From assembly GCA_030531185.1 (NCBI GenBank), contig JAUNOG010000014.1:1-50379 (forward strand): DNA of 50,379 nucleotides, in the 5' to 3' direction. Both the position numbers and the translations under genes were made by a program. Positions 49,937 through 50,379 of this stretch are shown piece after piece (the first letter of the stretch is position 1; the number at the start of each line of letters is the position of its first letter). The notes under the pieces were generated by a model. The model was not told where the DNA came from, made no database searches, and was given only the letters and a program-made list of their open reading frames with translations. This DNA comes from Ruminococcus sp. Lineage in GTDB: Bacteria > Bacillota > Clostridia > Oscillospirales > Ruminococcaceae.

Positions 49937-50379
49937 ATGGATACCTTTAATATATTTAATGATGAGAAAAAAACAGCTTTTTTTCTTGGACTTTCCCAAA
50001 AGGTGTTATTGTTACTTGATGATGACGAAAACAAGTCCATAGCTGAAAAAGCTGTTAACTGCTGCTGGGAGTGGCTTACGAAACGGAGTTATAACGGTGA
50101 TTTTTTATATGAATTACTCGTTAATGAAGAAAATGGAATTACTGTAATAGCTGAAATGTTTGAGGACAGCCGCTCTTGTTCAATTTGGAATTGTCTTATC
50201 GATGCCGTTGCTTATACAAGCCGAAAGGCTTATGAAAATGAAGGAGCGAGGTATTATCCGGAACCGATTGAAATGGTTAATGATGATTTGATTTATCATT
50301 TTCTGCAATGCTACAGCTTATGTGTTCCAAAGGATAACTATATAGAAAGAATATCAGACTTTTTATCCGATTGCTATGA
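49937..50379 (+). CDS. Imm6-family immunity protein (3' truncated by window)
   Basis: 147 residues are visible and the frame is still open at the window edge, so the C-terminus is missing. It starts MDTFNIFNDEKKTAFFLGLS and contains AVNCCWEWLTKRSYNGDFLY, NCLIDAVAYTSRKAYENEGA and YYPEPIEMVNDDLIYHFLQC. This pattern (CWEWL, NGDFLY, AVAYTSRKAYE, PEPIE) matches what I know of the Imm6 family, immunity proteins for nuclease-type polymorphic toxins. AAGGAG lies 6 bases before the ATG. The coding sequence is AT-rich, fitting a transferred gene. No toxin is seen in the window; one may follow. Confidence 0.75.
   Translation, partial: MDTFNIFNDEKKTAFFLGLSQKVLLLLDDDENKSIAEKAVNCCWEWLTKRSYNGDFLYELLVNEENGITVIAEMFEDSRSCSIWNCLIDAVAYTSRKAYENEGARYYPEPIEMVNDDLIYHFLQCYSLCVPKDNYIERISDFLSDCY

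Overview
The window reads as chromosome of a spore-forming, low-to-mid GC member of the Clostridia, most like Oscillospiraceae/Ruminococcus. The basis is a Gram-positive PolC, sporulation genes (SpoIIP, SpoIIGA-SigE, SigG, a YlmC-type PRC-barrel protein, a Spo0A-like protein), acetate kinase, a PFL (DUF711)/ACT pair, and strong AGGAGG ribosome binding sites with TTGACA/TATAAT promoters. No tRNA, rRNA, insertion sequence, CRISPR array or prophage was seen.

Layout. 1-3865: 3' part of polC. 4000-13040: a long histidine operon, hisZ-hisG-(GNAT)-hisD-hisB-hisH-(CPBP protease)-hisF-(SdpI-like, unknown, P-loop NTPase)-hisI-hisE, with one promoter and one clear terminator. hisA and hisC are absent, and five unrelated genes plus two gene scraps sit between the his genes. 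13143-16127: a Cys-rich clostridial protein, a 50-residue membrane protein, a VanY-type carboxypeptidase and SpoIIP. 16217-20342: an AraC-GGDEF fusion, phosphofructokinase and a chemoreceptor. 20554-23578: a polysaccharide deacetylase, a C-terminally anchored cohesin-like surface protein and a coiled-coil membrane protein. 23743-31266: a two-domain PPK2, acetate kinase, TmcAL, then an ACT-PFL-isomerase-PHP phosphatase operon. The PHP protein could supply the histidinol-phosphatase step missing from the his operon.

From 31350 to 46000 almost everything is on the minus strand. Reading in transcription order (high to low coordinates): MarR and a small Cys protein; DUF951, prfA, tsaC, coaE, lytic transglycosylase, M18 aminopeptidase; spoIIGA-sigE; a three-gene glycosyltransferase/phosphodiester-glycosidase cassette that separates sigE from sigG; sigG; a Spo0A-like regulator with Asn where the phospho-acceptor Asp should be; ylmC; rpsB-tsf. 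46396-49583 holds an ECF sigma factor, a putative anti-sigma membrane protein and a VWA lipoprotein. The window ends inside a gene resembling the Imm6 family of polymorphic-toxin immunity proteins, behind a consensus promoter.

No clearly new multi-gene system was proven. The best leads are the non-histidine genes embedded and translationally coupled in the his operon, the Spo0A-like protein lacking the phospho-acceptor, the AraC-GGDEF fusion with palindromes at its promoter, and the Imm6-like gene at the right edge.
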